NCBI RefSeq assembly: GCF_001646665.1
Contig: NZ_LWBU01000101.1
Span: forward strand, 1 to 64,000
Reading direction: 5' to 3'
Length of the DNA: 64,000 nt
Origin: Streptomyces noursei
GTDB taxonomy: Bacteria > Actinomycetota > Actinomycetes > Streptomycetales > Streptomycetaceae
Shown: in pieces, positions 43,407 to 51,198 of the stretch
How positions within the stretch are numbered: position 1 is the stretch's first letter
Layout of the letters: each line of letters starts with the position of its first letter
Position numbers and translations under genes: made by a program
Notes under the pieces: generated by a model
Database searches by the model: none
What the model saw: only the letters and a program-made list of their open reading frames with translations
Told to the model about the DNA's origin: nothing

Positions 43407-43435
43407 CTGACTGGGCGGCCTAGCGCCTCTACGCT
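43407..43435 (+). promoter_or_regulatory. Internal promoter of the cluster (leaderless)
   Basis: CTGACT (43407-43412) and TACGCT (43430-43435) are 17 bp apart. TACGCT ends 8 nt before ATG 43444 and there is no Shine-Dalgarno. It splits the cluster into two transcription units. Confidence 0.45.
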
Positions 43436-43443
43436 GGAGCATC

Positions 43444-43956
43444 ATGAAGAAGGTCGCCATCGTCGGCTGCGGAGGCAGCGGCAAATCGTACGTGGCTCGC
43501 GAGCTGGGCAGGATTCTCGACGCCTCGGTGACGCACCTGGACGCCGCGTTCTACGACGACGAGTGGAACGAGCTGCCCATGGAGAAGTTCGCCGCGCTTC
43601 AGCGGGAGCTGATCGCGCGGCCGGCGTGGGTGATCGACGGGAACTACAACTCGACGCTGCAGATCCGGCTCGAAGCCTGCGACACGGTGGTCCTGATGGA
43701 CGTCTCGACCGTGGCGGCGCTGTACGGGATCTTCTCCCGGCAGATCCGGCACGGCGCCGGGCACAAGGGCAACGGGGTGCACAACCGCATCCACTGGGGC
43801 GTGATCAAGTACGTGGCGACGTACCGCCGCAAGATGCGCCCGCGCGTGATGGCCAAGATCGAGGAGTTCGCCTCGGGCCGTGCCGACGTGGTGTTGCTGT
43901 CCAACCGACGGCAGACGCGCCGCTGGCTGCGAAAGGTCGCCGCCGAGCACAGTTGA
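43444..43956 (+). CDS. P-loop small-molecule kinase (topology-modulation/FlaR-like)
   Basis: 170 residues. Walker A GCGGSGKS at residues 8-15, adenylate-kinase-like LDAAFYDDEW, WVIDGNYNSTL, and a lid-like basic region. It belongs to the group annotated 'topology modulation protein', whose real substrates are unknown; nucleotide or sugar phosphorylation is plausible. It begins a second block, probably from its own leaderless promoter. It may belong to the pathway or be a housekeeping passenger. Confidence 0.75.
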   Translation: MKKVAIVGCGGSGKSYVARELGRILDASVTHLDAAFYDDEWNELPMEKFAALQRELIARPAWVIDGNYNSTLQIRLEACDTVVLMDVSTVAALYGIFSRQIRHGAGHKGNGVHNRIHWGVIKYVATYRRKMRPRVMAKIEEFASGRADVVLLSNRRQTRRWLRKVAAEHS

Positions 43957-43987
43957 GCGCTCCGCGCCCACGAGGGGAGGGCGCGGC

Positions 43988-44833
43988 ATGAGCGGCGCCA
44001 ACCCGTTCCTGGACCGCGCGCGTCAGGAGGAGCTGTACGGGCACGCCTCTCGGCTCGCTGGCCGGTCCAACGCCCTGATGCGGGCGAAGACCACTGGGCG
44101 CCCCGTACCGGACACGATCGTCGGACTGGTGCGCGCCCACCACGAGCGGCCGGACCGTCTCGGCCTGGTCCTGGACCTTGGCTGCGGGCGCGGCACGAGC
44201 AGCCTGACCTTCGCCCAGGAGCTACGGTCCCGGCGCGTCGTCGGCCTCGACGCCGCGCCGGCCCTGATCGAGCATGCGCTCCAAAGGGCCCGGCGGATGC
44301 CCGGCCTCCCGGCGAGCTTCCTTCAAGGCGACTTCCACCATCTCCCAGTGGCCGCCGGCTCGTGCGACGTCGTCGTCGCCGCGTTCTGCCTGTACCACTC
44401 GCCGCGCCCGCAGACCGTGGTCGCGGAGATCGAGCGGGCGCTCGCGCCCGGAGGGCTGGCCGTGCTCGTCACGAAGGGGCTCGACAGCTACCGGGAGATG
44501 GACCAGCTGGTCGCTGCCGCCGGCCTCGACCCTCGGGCCGAGGAGCACGAGAGCCTGTACATCTCGGCGCACAGCGGCAACCTCGCCGACTTGGCCGCCC
44601 TGTCGCTCGACGTACTGGCCGTGGAGCAGCAGGAGCACAGCTTCACCTTCGACGGCCACGACCACGTTGCCGAGTACCTGGCCACCAACCCGAAGTACGA
44701 CCTCGCCCCCGGCCTGTACGGGAATCCCGGCGCCCTCGCGGCGACCCTGCACGAATTCGTGCCGGACCGGCCCCTCACCACCAGGTCGCTCGTCACCTTC
44801 TTCGTGGCCCGGTCACGGGGAGGCAGGCCGTGA
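43988..44833 (+). CDS. Class I SAM-dependent methyltransferase
   Basis: 281 residues. SAM motif I VLDLGCGRGTSSLTF, acidic motif RVVGLDAAP, motif II-like GSCDVVVAAFCLYH, and motif III LAPGGLAVLV. Methyltransf_11/25 type. Unusual 80-residue C-terminal extension. GGGGAGG precedes ATG 43988. Ends in GTGA overlap with the following kinase gene. Acceptor unknown. Confidence 0.8.
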   Translation: MSGANPFLDRARQEELYGHASRLAGRSNALMRAKTTGRPVPDTIVGLVRAHHERPDRLGLVLDLGCGRGTSSLTFAQELRSRRVVGLDAAPALIEHALQRARRMPGLPASFLQGDFHHLPVAAGSCDVVVAAFCLYHSPRPQTVVAEIERALAPGGLAVLVTKGLDSYREMDQLVAAAGLDPRAEEHESLYISAHSGNLADLAALSLDVLAVEQQEHSFTFDGHDHVAEYLATNPKYDLAPGLYGNPGALAATLHEFVPDRPLTTRSLVTFFVARSRGGRP

Positions 44834-45591
44834 CCGTCCGCCGGTTCATCAAGCGCTACGAGACCCCCGGCAAGGTGGCCTCGGCCGCCCGTCACCACGC
44901 CTGGCTCGCCGAGCACGCACGGCCGCTGCGTCTGCCGGTGCTGACGGTAGTCGGGCCGACGAGCCTGACGTACGAGTGGATCGACGGCCGACCGGCCCGG
45001 CCCGAGGACCTGCTCACCCTGGCCGGGCTGTTGGGCGACGCCCACGGTGCCGCCTGGAGCAGCGACCTCCGGCCGGCCGCGCTGAACACGCCGCACCGCT
45101 TCCAGGACGGCACCCTGTTCGGCGACTACGTCGGTCCCCGGCAAACCGCCCTGCGAAGAAGGCTGGAACAGGGCTACCTGCCGGATTGGGTCGCTCTCCA
45201 GGCGATGCTGGCGCTGCTGGAGAAGACCGCCGAGGGGCCGACCGCGTTCTACAAGGACAGCAACCCCCGGAATTTCATCATCACCGAGGCTGGCGACGTC
45301 TACACCGTCGACACCGACGATCTCACGCTCGCCCCGATGGCGTACGACCTGGCGAAACTGATCGCCACGTTGATCCTGACGTACGGGCCTCTGCCGACCG
45401 AGTCCGTCAACGCGAGCCTGCAGGCGTATAACGAGGCCGCCGGACGCCACGACGCCCGGCTCGGTGCCACGGATCGCGAGCGGCTCGACGACTTCCTCGC
45501 CCTGCATGCCGTCCTGACCGCCCCGTACGTCTGGCGCAACGGCTACCGCCACAGCGGGGCACTCCACCCCTGCCCGGGAGGTTCCGCATGA
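44830..45591 (+). CDS. Aminoglycoside-phosphotransferase-like kinase, diverged
   Basis: 253 residues. APH/choline-kinase fold: LLGDAHGAAW, catalytic loop FYKDSNPRNFII and metal motif VDTDDLTLAPMAYD. The usual H-x-D of APH enzymes is Y-K-D here, an unusual substitution next to the catalytic Asp. A small-molecule kinase is likely; the substrate may be a sugar or nucleoside of the cluster. Overlaps its neighbours by 4 bp on both sides. Confidence 0.7.
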   Translation: MTVRRFIKRYETPGKVASAARHHAWLAEHARPLRLPVLTVVGPTSLTYEWIDGRPARPEDLLTLAGLLGDAHGAAWSSDLRPAALNTPHRFQDGTLFGDYVGPRQTALRRRLEQGYLPDWVALQAMLALLEKTAEGPTAFYKDSNPRNFIITEAGDVYTVDTDDLTLAPMAYDLAKLIATLILTYGPLPTESVNASLQAYNEAAGRHDARLGATDRERLDDFLALHAVLTAPYVWRNGYRHSGALHPCPGGSA

Positions 45592-46244
45592 TCACCACCG
45601 AACTCGTCTTCGTCCGCCATGGCGAGGCCCAGTGCAACGTCGACGGCTTGGTCGGAGGCCCGCGCACCTGCACCGGGCTGACCAACCGCGGATACGCGCA
45701 GGTCGAGCAGGTGGCACTGCGACTCGCCGCCGAGCACCGCGAAGAGCCGTTCGACGTGCTGTACGCCGGACCGCGCATCCGCCTGCGCCAGACCGGCGAG
45801 ATCATGAGCCAGGCTCTCAGGATCCCCCTGTCCGTGGATGAGCGTCTCGACGGTCCCATCCACGGCGCCGCTGACGGCCAGCCCTGGACCGAAGTGAAGA
45901 CCGCCGCCGATGGTGGACCGCACGCCCACCCAGATAGACCCTGGGCTGCTGAATCCGACACCTGGAACGGCTACCTGGAGCGGGCCGGCCGCTTCCTGCG
46001 GGAACTCATCGACCAGCACGAAGGCGAACGCGTCCTCTTCGCCGCGCACGGCGAGACCGTGATCGTCGCCCACACCCTGCTGCTGGGCATCCCACTCGGT
46101 GCCTCGGCCGGATTCACGATCTCCCACGGCTCCATCAGCCGCTGGCAGCACCACCTCAACCGCCTCGGACAAAGACGGTGGATGCTCGACCGGCACAACG
46201 ACACCGAGCACCTGGCCGCCTTAGCGCAGGAGGCCGCCTCGTGA
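45588..46244 (+). CDS. Histidine-phosphatase (phosphoglycerate-mutase-like) protein
   Basis: 218 residues. Catalytic VFVRHGEAQCN near residue 10, second Arg in YAGPRIRLRQTGE, and the second His in LFAAHGETVI. It hydrolyses a phosphomonoester, possibly a nucleotide or sugar phosphate of the pathway. ATGA and GTGA overlaps join it to the flanking genes. Confidence 0.85.
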   Translation: MITTELVFVRHGEAQCNVDGLVGGPRTCTGLTNRGYAQVEQVALRLAAEHREEPFDVLYAGPRIRLRQTGEIMSQALRIPLSVDERLDGPIHGAADGQPWTEVKTAADGGPHAHPDRPWAAESDTWNGYLERAGRFLRELIDQHEGERVLFAAHGETVIVAHTLLLGIPLGASAGFTISHGSISRWQHHLNRLGQRRWMLDRHNDTEHLAALAQEAAS

Positions 46245-47077
46245 TCACGCTGTCCGACGACCCGCGCCTGAACCTGGCCCGAGGCGCGCTCGGATCGGTG
46301 CGGATCGTGCACGATCCGACGCTCCCGCCCCGCGTCCTGCGCCTGGTCGATGCCGAGGGCAACGAGTTCTTCGCCAAACACCACAGCGAACGCGATCGGT
46401 ACGTCCGGGAGCTGCACGCCTATCTGACCTGGGGGGCCAACCTGATCGGCCACGTCCCCCGTGTGGTGGGCCGGCAGGACAGGACGTGCACCCTGCTGCT
46501 CACCGCTGTTCCCGGGGTACGGGTGGACTCGGTCGCACCAGGTTCGCCCGAGGAGGAGCAGGCTCACTATGAGGCCGGGCGAGTGCTGGGCAAGCTGCAC
46601 CACGCCACCTCGGTAGCGCGTACCGGCGCTGTAGGCACGGAACTCGCTCAGCGGCTGCGCAACTGGACCGCCCGCGCAAACCGGGCCGGCCTCATCTCCA
46701 CGGTCGAACGCGACCGTCTGAGCCACCACACGGATGTCTTGGCGAACACGCTCATGGACAGCGCTGTATGCCACCTCGACTACCAGCCGCGGAACTGGAT
46801 CCTGGGCGACGTTTTCGGGCTGTGCGACTTCGAGCACATGCGCCGCGACGCCCGCATCCGGGACTTCGCCCGGCTCGAGTTCCGCCGGTGGCAGGCCGCC
46901 CCCAACCTCCGCACGGCCTTCTTCGCCGGGTACGGACAACCGCTGAACGACACCGAACAGCGGCTGCTGGAGTCCTTCGGCGCCATCGAGGCCGTCACCG
47001 CACTGGTCCGCGGACACGAGCAGGACGACCTCGCCCTCAGCACCCACGGCCGCACCGTTCTGGCCCGGCTCCTCTGA
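46241..47077 (+). CDS. APH-like phosphotransferase
   Basis: 278 residues. Lys strand EFFAKHHSERDRYV, GRVLGKLHHAT, canonical catalytic loop CHLDYQPRNWIL (H-x-D-x-x-x-x-N) and metal motif LCDFEHM. A genuine APH/choline-kinase-like small-molecule kinase, distinct from the diverged one two genes upstream. It may act as a self-resistance enzyme or as a pathway kinase. Start GTG 46241 overlapping the previous stop. Confidence 0.8.
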   Translation: MITLSDDPRLNLARGALGSVRIVHDPTLPPRVLRLVDAEGNEFFAKHHSERDRYVRELHAYLTWGANLIGHVPRVVGRQDRTCTLLLTAVPGVRVDSVAPGSPEEEQAHYEAGRVLGKLHHATSVARTGAVGTELAQRLRNWTARANRAGLISTVERDRLSHHTDVLANTLMDSAVCHLDYQPRNWILGDVFGLCDFEHMRRDARIRDFARLEFRRWQAAPNLRTAFFAGYGQPLNDTEQRLLESFGAIEAVTALVRGHEQDDLALSTHGRTVLARLL

Positions 47078-47110
47078 ACCACCCCCTTCCCGGACTTCCT
47101 GGAGACCTCC

Positions 47111-48112
47111 GTGTCACAGCTCTCATCCCACCTGACCACCGCCGTACCCCGTCGAGCGGTGGTGACCGGCGCCGCCGGCTTCATCGGCTCCCACTTGGCG
47201 CACGCCCTCATCCAGGCCGGCACCATCGTCATCGGCGTCGACCGGCGCGACCCGGCCACGGACCCCACAGTCGCAGCCAACCTCGCCGTCCTGCAGGGGC
47301 TCCCGGGCTACATGCACGTCACTGGGGACCTCCTCAGCTGCGCGATCGAGCCGATGCTCGTCAACGCGAACGCTGTCTTCCACCTGGCGGGCATCCCCGG
47401 GGTACGCCCCTCCTGGGGACCGAAGTTCGGCGAATACGTCGCCTCCAACGTCCTCGCCACCCACCGCGTCATGGAAGCCGCCACCCGGATGGGCGTCCCC
47501 CGGCTCGTGGTGGCCTCGTCCTCCAGCGTCTACGGCCCCACCCAGGGCGGTGCGAGCGTCGAGACCGACCGGCCCCAGCCGGCCTCCCCGTACGCGGTCA
47601 CGAAACTCGCCGAGGAGCAGCTCTGCCTCGCGCACGCGACCCAGGCCCATTGCCCCACCAGCGTCGTGGCCCTGCGGTACTTCACGGTCTACGGCCCCCG
47701 GCAGCGCCCCGACATGTTCACGCACCGCGCCCTCAAGGCCGCCCTCACCGGTCAGCCGCTGCGCCTTTACGGGGACGGCCACCAGCGCCGGGACTTCACG
47801 TACATCGACGACGCGGTCGCCGCGACCATCGCCGCGGCCACCATCCCGACGGCCAACGGGGTGATCAACGTGGGAGGCGGTTCAAGCGCTTCCCTGCTCG
47901 AAGTGATCAACATCGCGAACAGCCTTACCGGGCGCGAGATCCAGGTTCACCAGGAGAACCCGCGGAGCGGCGACGTCCTCACCACCCGCGCCAACCCCGG
48001 TCGCGCCCATGAGGTCCTGGGCTGGCAGCCCCAGGTCGACCTCCCCAACGGAATGCGGGCCCAGATGCAGGCACTGGCCACCGAGCCCGCCGCGTACAGC
48101 CGCGCGGCATAA
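47111..48112 (+). CDS. NAD-dependent sugar epimerase/dehydratase
   Basis: 333 residues, extended SDR. Cofactor loop VTGAAGFIGSHL (residues 15-26), Thr/Ser in VASSSSVYGPT, and Y-x-x-x-K in SPYAVTKLAEE; C-terminal GSGDVLTTRANP-like substrate domain. UDP-hexose 4-epimerase/UDP-glucuronate-type enzyme acting on an NDP-sugar. GTG start with GGAG upstream. Supplies a sugar to the pathway by inference. Confidence 0.88.
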   Translation: MSQLSSHLTTAVPRRAVVTGAAGFIGSHLAHALIQAGTIVIGVDRRDPATDPTVAANLAVLQGLPGYMHVTGDLLSCAIEPMLVNANAVFHLAGIPGVRPSWGPKFGEYVASNVLATHRVMEAATRMGVPRLVVASSSSVYGPTQGGASVETDRPQPASPYAVTKLAEEQLCLAHATQAHCPTSVVALRYFTVYGPRQRPDMFTHRALKAALTGQPLRLYGDGHQRRDFTYIDDAVAATIAAATIPTANGVINVGGGSSASLLEVINIANSLTGREIQVHQENPRSGDVLTTRANPGRAHEVLGWQPQVDLPNGMRAQMQALATEPAAYSRAA

Positions 48113-48138
48113 CCCGCGCGACACCACGAGGAGTTGCA

Positions 48139-49260
48139 GTGGAGAGTCCTGAGAAGGCGCGGCTGAACGCCTTCTTCCAGCAGATCACGACGCGGTTTCC
48201 CGCCGGCGACCCCGTCACCACACTGGTCATCACGCACCTGCTGCCCGAGCGGCCGGCGTTCCTCCGCGCGATGGCCGCGACGTCCACGGTCGCCGCCGTC
48301 CTGCCCAAGCCCAGGTCCGTCGACGAGCCGACGCTGGAGCAGGTCCGACGCGCCTTCACCGTGCATGACCTCAGTCGAGAGCTGTTTGCCGACTCGACCA
48401 GGGCCTTGGAGTATTTGGAGGACACGGCCGGCGGCCGGAACGTCGTCCTGGTGGATATCGGTGGCTACTTCGCGCCGTGTCTCGACACCCTGGTGGAGAA
48501 GTTCTCCGGCCGCGTCCTCGGCGTCGTCGAGGACACCGAGAACGGACACCAGAGGTACGCGGCACTCGACCACCTGTCCTGTCCCGTCGTCTCGGTGGCC
48601 CGCTCCCCGCTGAAGGACTGCGAGGACCACCTCGTGGGCCGGTCCATCGTCTTCTCGACCGACGCCCTCGTACGTGGCCGCGGTGACATCCTGACCAGCA
48701 GAAACGCCTGCGTCATCGGGTTCGGCAAAGTCGGCCGGGCCATCGCTCAGACCCTGCGAGCCCAGGACCTGCGCGTCACCGTGCACGACACCGATCCGGT
48801 CAAGAGGGTGCAGGCCCACTCCCAGGGCTTCCGTACGAGCACATCAACGGCCGTGGCACTCCAGGACGCGGAACTTGTCCTGTGCGCCACCGGCAACCTC
48901 GCACTCCGCCACGGCGACTTCGCCGCGCTGCGAAACGGGGCCTACCTCGTGTCGGTGACGTCCTCGGAGGACGAACTCGAACTCGGCAGCCTCCATGGGC
49001 TCTATCAACGCACGCCGGTCGGCGAACACCTGACGCGCTACGAGATCACCGGCCACTACTTCTACGTCCTCGCCGACGGCGGCGCCGTCAACTTCGTGCA
49101 TGGGGCCGCCGTCGGCACCTACATCCATCTCGTCCAAGCCGAGATACTCGCCGCCACCGCAGCCCTCAGCCAAGGCCGCTTCCAGAGCGGCCTGCACGAC
49201 ATGCCCGCACCCGATCGCCAGGCCATCGCCAGGACCTGGCTCGACTCCTTCAACAGGTGA
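48139..49260 (+). CDS. Adenosylhomocysteinase-like NAD-binding protein
   Basis: 373 residues. The NAD Rossmann unit ACVIGFGKVGRAIAQTLRAQDLRVTVHD sits at about residues 190-217, after a 'first half' domain, in the order seen in S-adenosylhomocysteine hydrolase. Catalytic residues of true SAHH were not recognised and it is about 50-100 residues shorter. It could oxidise a nucleoside or sugar hydroxyl by an SAHH-like 3'-oxidation. GAGGAG 5 nt before GTG 48139. Confidence 0.6.
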   Translation: MESPEKARLNAFFQQITTRFPAGDPVTTLVITHLLPERPAFLRAMAATSTVAAVLPKPRSVDEPTLEQVRRAFTVHDLSRELFADSTRALEYLEDTAGGRNVVLVDIGGYFAPCLDTLVEKFSGRVLGVVEDTENGHQRYAALDHLSCPVVSVARSPLKDCEDHLVGRSIVFSTDALVRGRGDILTSRNACVIGFGKVGRAIAQTLRAQDLRVTVHDTDPVKRVQAHSQGFRTSTSTAVALQDAELVLCATGNLALRHGDFAALRNGAYLVSVTSSEDELELGSLHGLYQRTPVGEHLTRYEITGHYFYVLADGGAVNFVHGAAVGTYIHLVQAEILAATAALSQGRFQSGLHDMPAPDRQAIARTWLDSFNR

Positions 49261-49264
49261 TCCC

Positions 49265-49831
49265 ATGCCACCGTCCCCCGACCACATCCGCGCCACCGCA
49301 GAGGCGTACCTCGACCGCTACCCGGACGAGCGAGACGTCCTGACCGCGCTCTTGGCCGCTCTCGACGGCGAGAACGATCCGACCAGCCGCAAGACGTTCC
49401 CCACGCACGTCACGTGCAGCGCCATCGTCATCGACGCCGCAGACCGGGTACTGCACATCCACCACAACGTGACGGGCAAGGCCCTCGCGCCCGGCGGCCA
49501 CAACGAGCCGGGCGACCAGGACCTGCCTGGTGCCGCTCTACGTGAACTATTCGAGGAGACCGGTATCCCTCGTGACGCCGTCGTCCCCCTCCCGGGCTTC
49601 GAGACCGTGCCGCTGGACATCGACGTGCACGACATCGCCGCGAACGCCGCGAAGGGCGAGTCGGCCCACCAGCACGTGGACTTCCGCTGGGCCTTCGTCC
49701 TCCGCACCCAACACACCGTGACACTCCAGGCCGAAGAGGTCGGCGGTTACGAGTGGTGCTCCTTCGAGAATGCCGCATCGCCGACCGTCCGCGCCAAGCT
49801 GGCCCTCCTCCCCCGCCCCACCCGTTCCTGA
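49265..49831 (+). CDS. NUDIX hydrolase
   Basis: 188 residues. NUDIX box GGHNEPGDQDLPGAALRELFEETGI (about residues 78-102) has the conserved R-E-x-x-E-E-x-G, with Asp for the first Glu. N-terminal helix and later beta strands fit the fold. Probably cleaves a nucleoside diphosphate-linked compound, for house-cleaning or as a pathway step. Starts 4 bp after the previous stop. Confidence 0.8.
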   Translation: MPPSPDHIRATAEAYLDRYPDERDVLTALLAALDGENDPTSRKTFPTHVTCSAIVIDAADRVLHIHHNVTGKALAPGGHNEPGDQDLPGAALRELFEETGIPRDAVVPLPGFETVPLDIDVHDIAANAAKGESAHQHVDFRWAFVLRTQHTVTLQAEEVGGYEWCSFENAASPTVRAKLALLPRPTRS

Positions 49832-49853
49832 CACCCACCAACGGGAGTACGCC

Positions 49854-50624
49854 GTGGCCGCCACCACCGCCGCACCGCCGAGCACCGCGCCCCGACGCCA
49901 CTTAGCCGTCATCCCCTGCCGCTGGGGAGCCTCCCGCTTTCCAGGGAAGTCCCTGGCACAGCTCAGGGGCAAGCCGCTGCTGTGGCACGTCTACCAGCGC
50001 TGCCTGGAAGCGAAGCGCCTCGATGGCGTGGTAGTCGCCACCGACGACGAACGCATCGAGGTGGCGTGTCAGGGCCTGGGCATCGAGTGCGTGCGCACCG
50101 GAGAACACCTCACCGGCACCGATCGCGTCGCAGAGTGCGCGGAGCGCCTGCCCGCCGGTGCATACATCAACGTCCAAGGCGACGAGCCGTTCATCTCGCC
50201 CGTCGCGATCGACGCCGTCTCGGAAGCCCTGGAACACCTGCCGCCCGGGACGCTCGCGGTGAACGCGTACACGGAGCTGGACGACGTCGGTACCGTCCTG
50301 GACCACAACGTCGTCAAGGTCGTCGTTGACGCCGCGAGCAATGCCCTGTTGTTCTCCCGACAGCCGATCCCCTACCCGCGCGGGGACCGGCCGAAGTACC
50401 TGCGGCAGCTCGGACTCTACGGCTTCACCGGAACGGCCCTCAGCCTGTTCCGGCACCTCCCGCAGGGGCCGCTGGAGCGCACCGAAGGCGTGGAGATGCT
50501 GCGCTTCGTCGAACACGGCCATGGTGTACGGATGCTCCGCGTCATAGACGACGGTCTCGCGGTCGACACACCGGAGGACCTCGCGAGGGCCAGCAGGCTC
50601 CTTCACTCTCAGCCGGTTCTATGA
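49854..50624 (+). CDS. 3-deoxy-manno-octulosonate cytidylyltransferase (KdsB) homologue
   Basis: 256 residues, KdsB length. CTP-binding PCRWGASRFPGKSLAQL (about residues 21-37), VVVATDDERI, and INVQGDEPFISP are diagnostic of CMP-Kdo synthetases. It should make a CMP-sugar. Kdo lipopolysaccharide is not expected in Streptomyces, so the sugar acid is probably a different ulosonate. GTG start with GGGAG 7 nt upstream. Last gene of the cluster. Confidence 0.85.
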   Translation: MAATTAAPPSTAPRRHLAVIPCRWGASRFPGKSLAQLRGKPLLWHVYQRCLEAKRLDGVVVATDDERIEVACQGLGIECVRTGEHLTGTDRVAECAERLPAGAYINVQGDEPFISPVAIDAVSEALEHLPPGTLAVNAYTELDDVGTVLDHNVVKVVVDAASNALLFSRQPIPYPRGDRPKYLRQLGLYGFTGTALSLFRHLPQGPLERTEGVEMLRFVEHGHGVRMLRVIDDGLAVDTPEDLARASRLLHSQPVL

Positions 50625-51198
50625 CTGGCCAGTCCCCCGGCTGCCCCTTGAAGTCCGCAGGAACGGCATTGCTGGGTCGTCCAGGACGGTCCCAGGGCGT
50701 TGGGGCCCGAAAGCCCAAGTGTCACAGGCGTATCCAATGTCGGCGTGTCGGCCACCGGTGCGTCGGTGGGCGTCCGGGCCGAACAAGGGTCCGTGGTGTG
50801 ACCGAGGATCGTACTTGGCGGGTGATGCTCCCTGCGGCGCAGGTCGTCTGCAGCAGGAGGGAGCTGGTTGGCGGATCTTGAGGGCAATAGTTGGCGGGTC
50901 GATATCCGCTTTTGGTCACGGTGCGTGACTGATGTTGGTGACCACCTGTCTGGCGTGTTCATCGAGGGCCGCTGGTCATCGATGCATCTTCCTTGGTCAG
51001 GAGTCACACCGAACGATGCACAGTCGCGTCCCGTCCAGGTCGCTGATCAGGGACACCGGCGCGAAGTGTGGTGGTGCGGGCAGATGGCGGGGCGTTGCGG
51101 GGAGGGCAGGGGCGTGGCGGTGACTGTGGCCTGGGCGGGGGCCGAGGGTGTGCGGTGAACTCGCCGAAGGCGTGGGTTGGTGGGTGGCGTCGCGGCGG
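50625..51198. other. Gap between the two clusters
   Basis: About 570 bp, no convincing gene. A TTGGCGG word occurs three times (near 50815, 50868 and 50890). It may hold promoters or remnants of a mobile element. No terminator hairpin was confirmed. Confidence 0.4.

Noticed and set aside
50815..50900. TTGGCGG repeats as a SARP or iteron site
   Set aside because: Spacing is irregular (about 54 and 20 bp) and no regulator or replication gene is near, so only noted.
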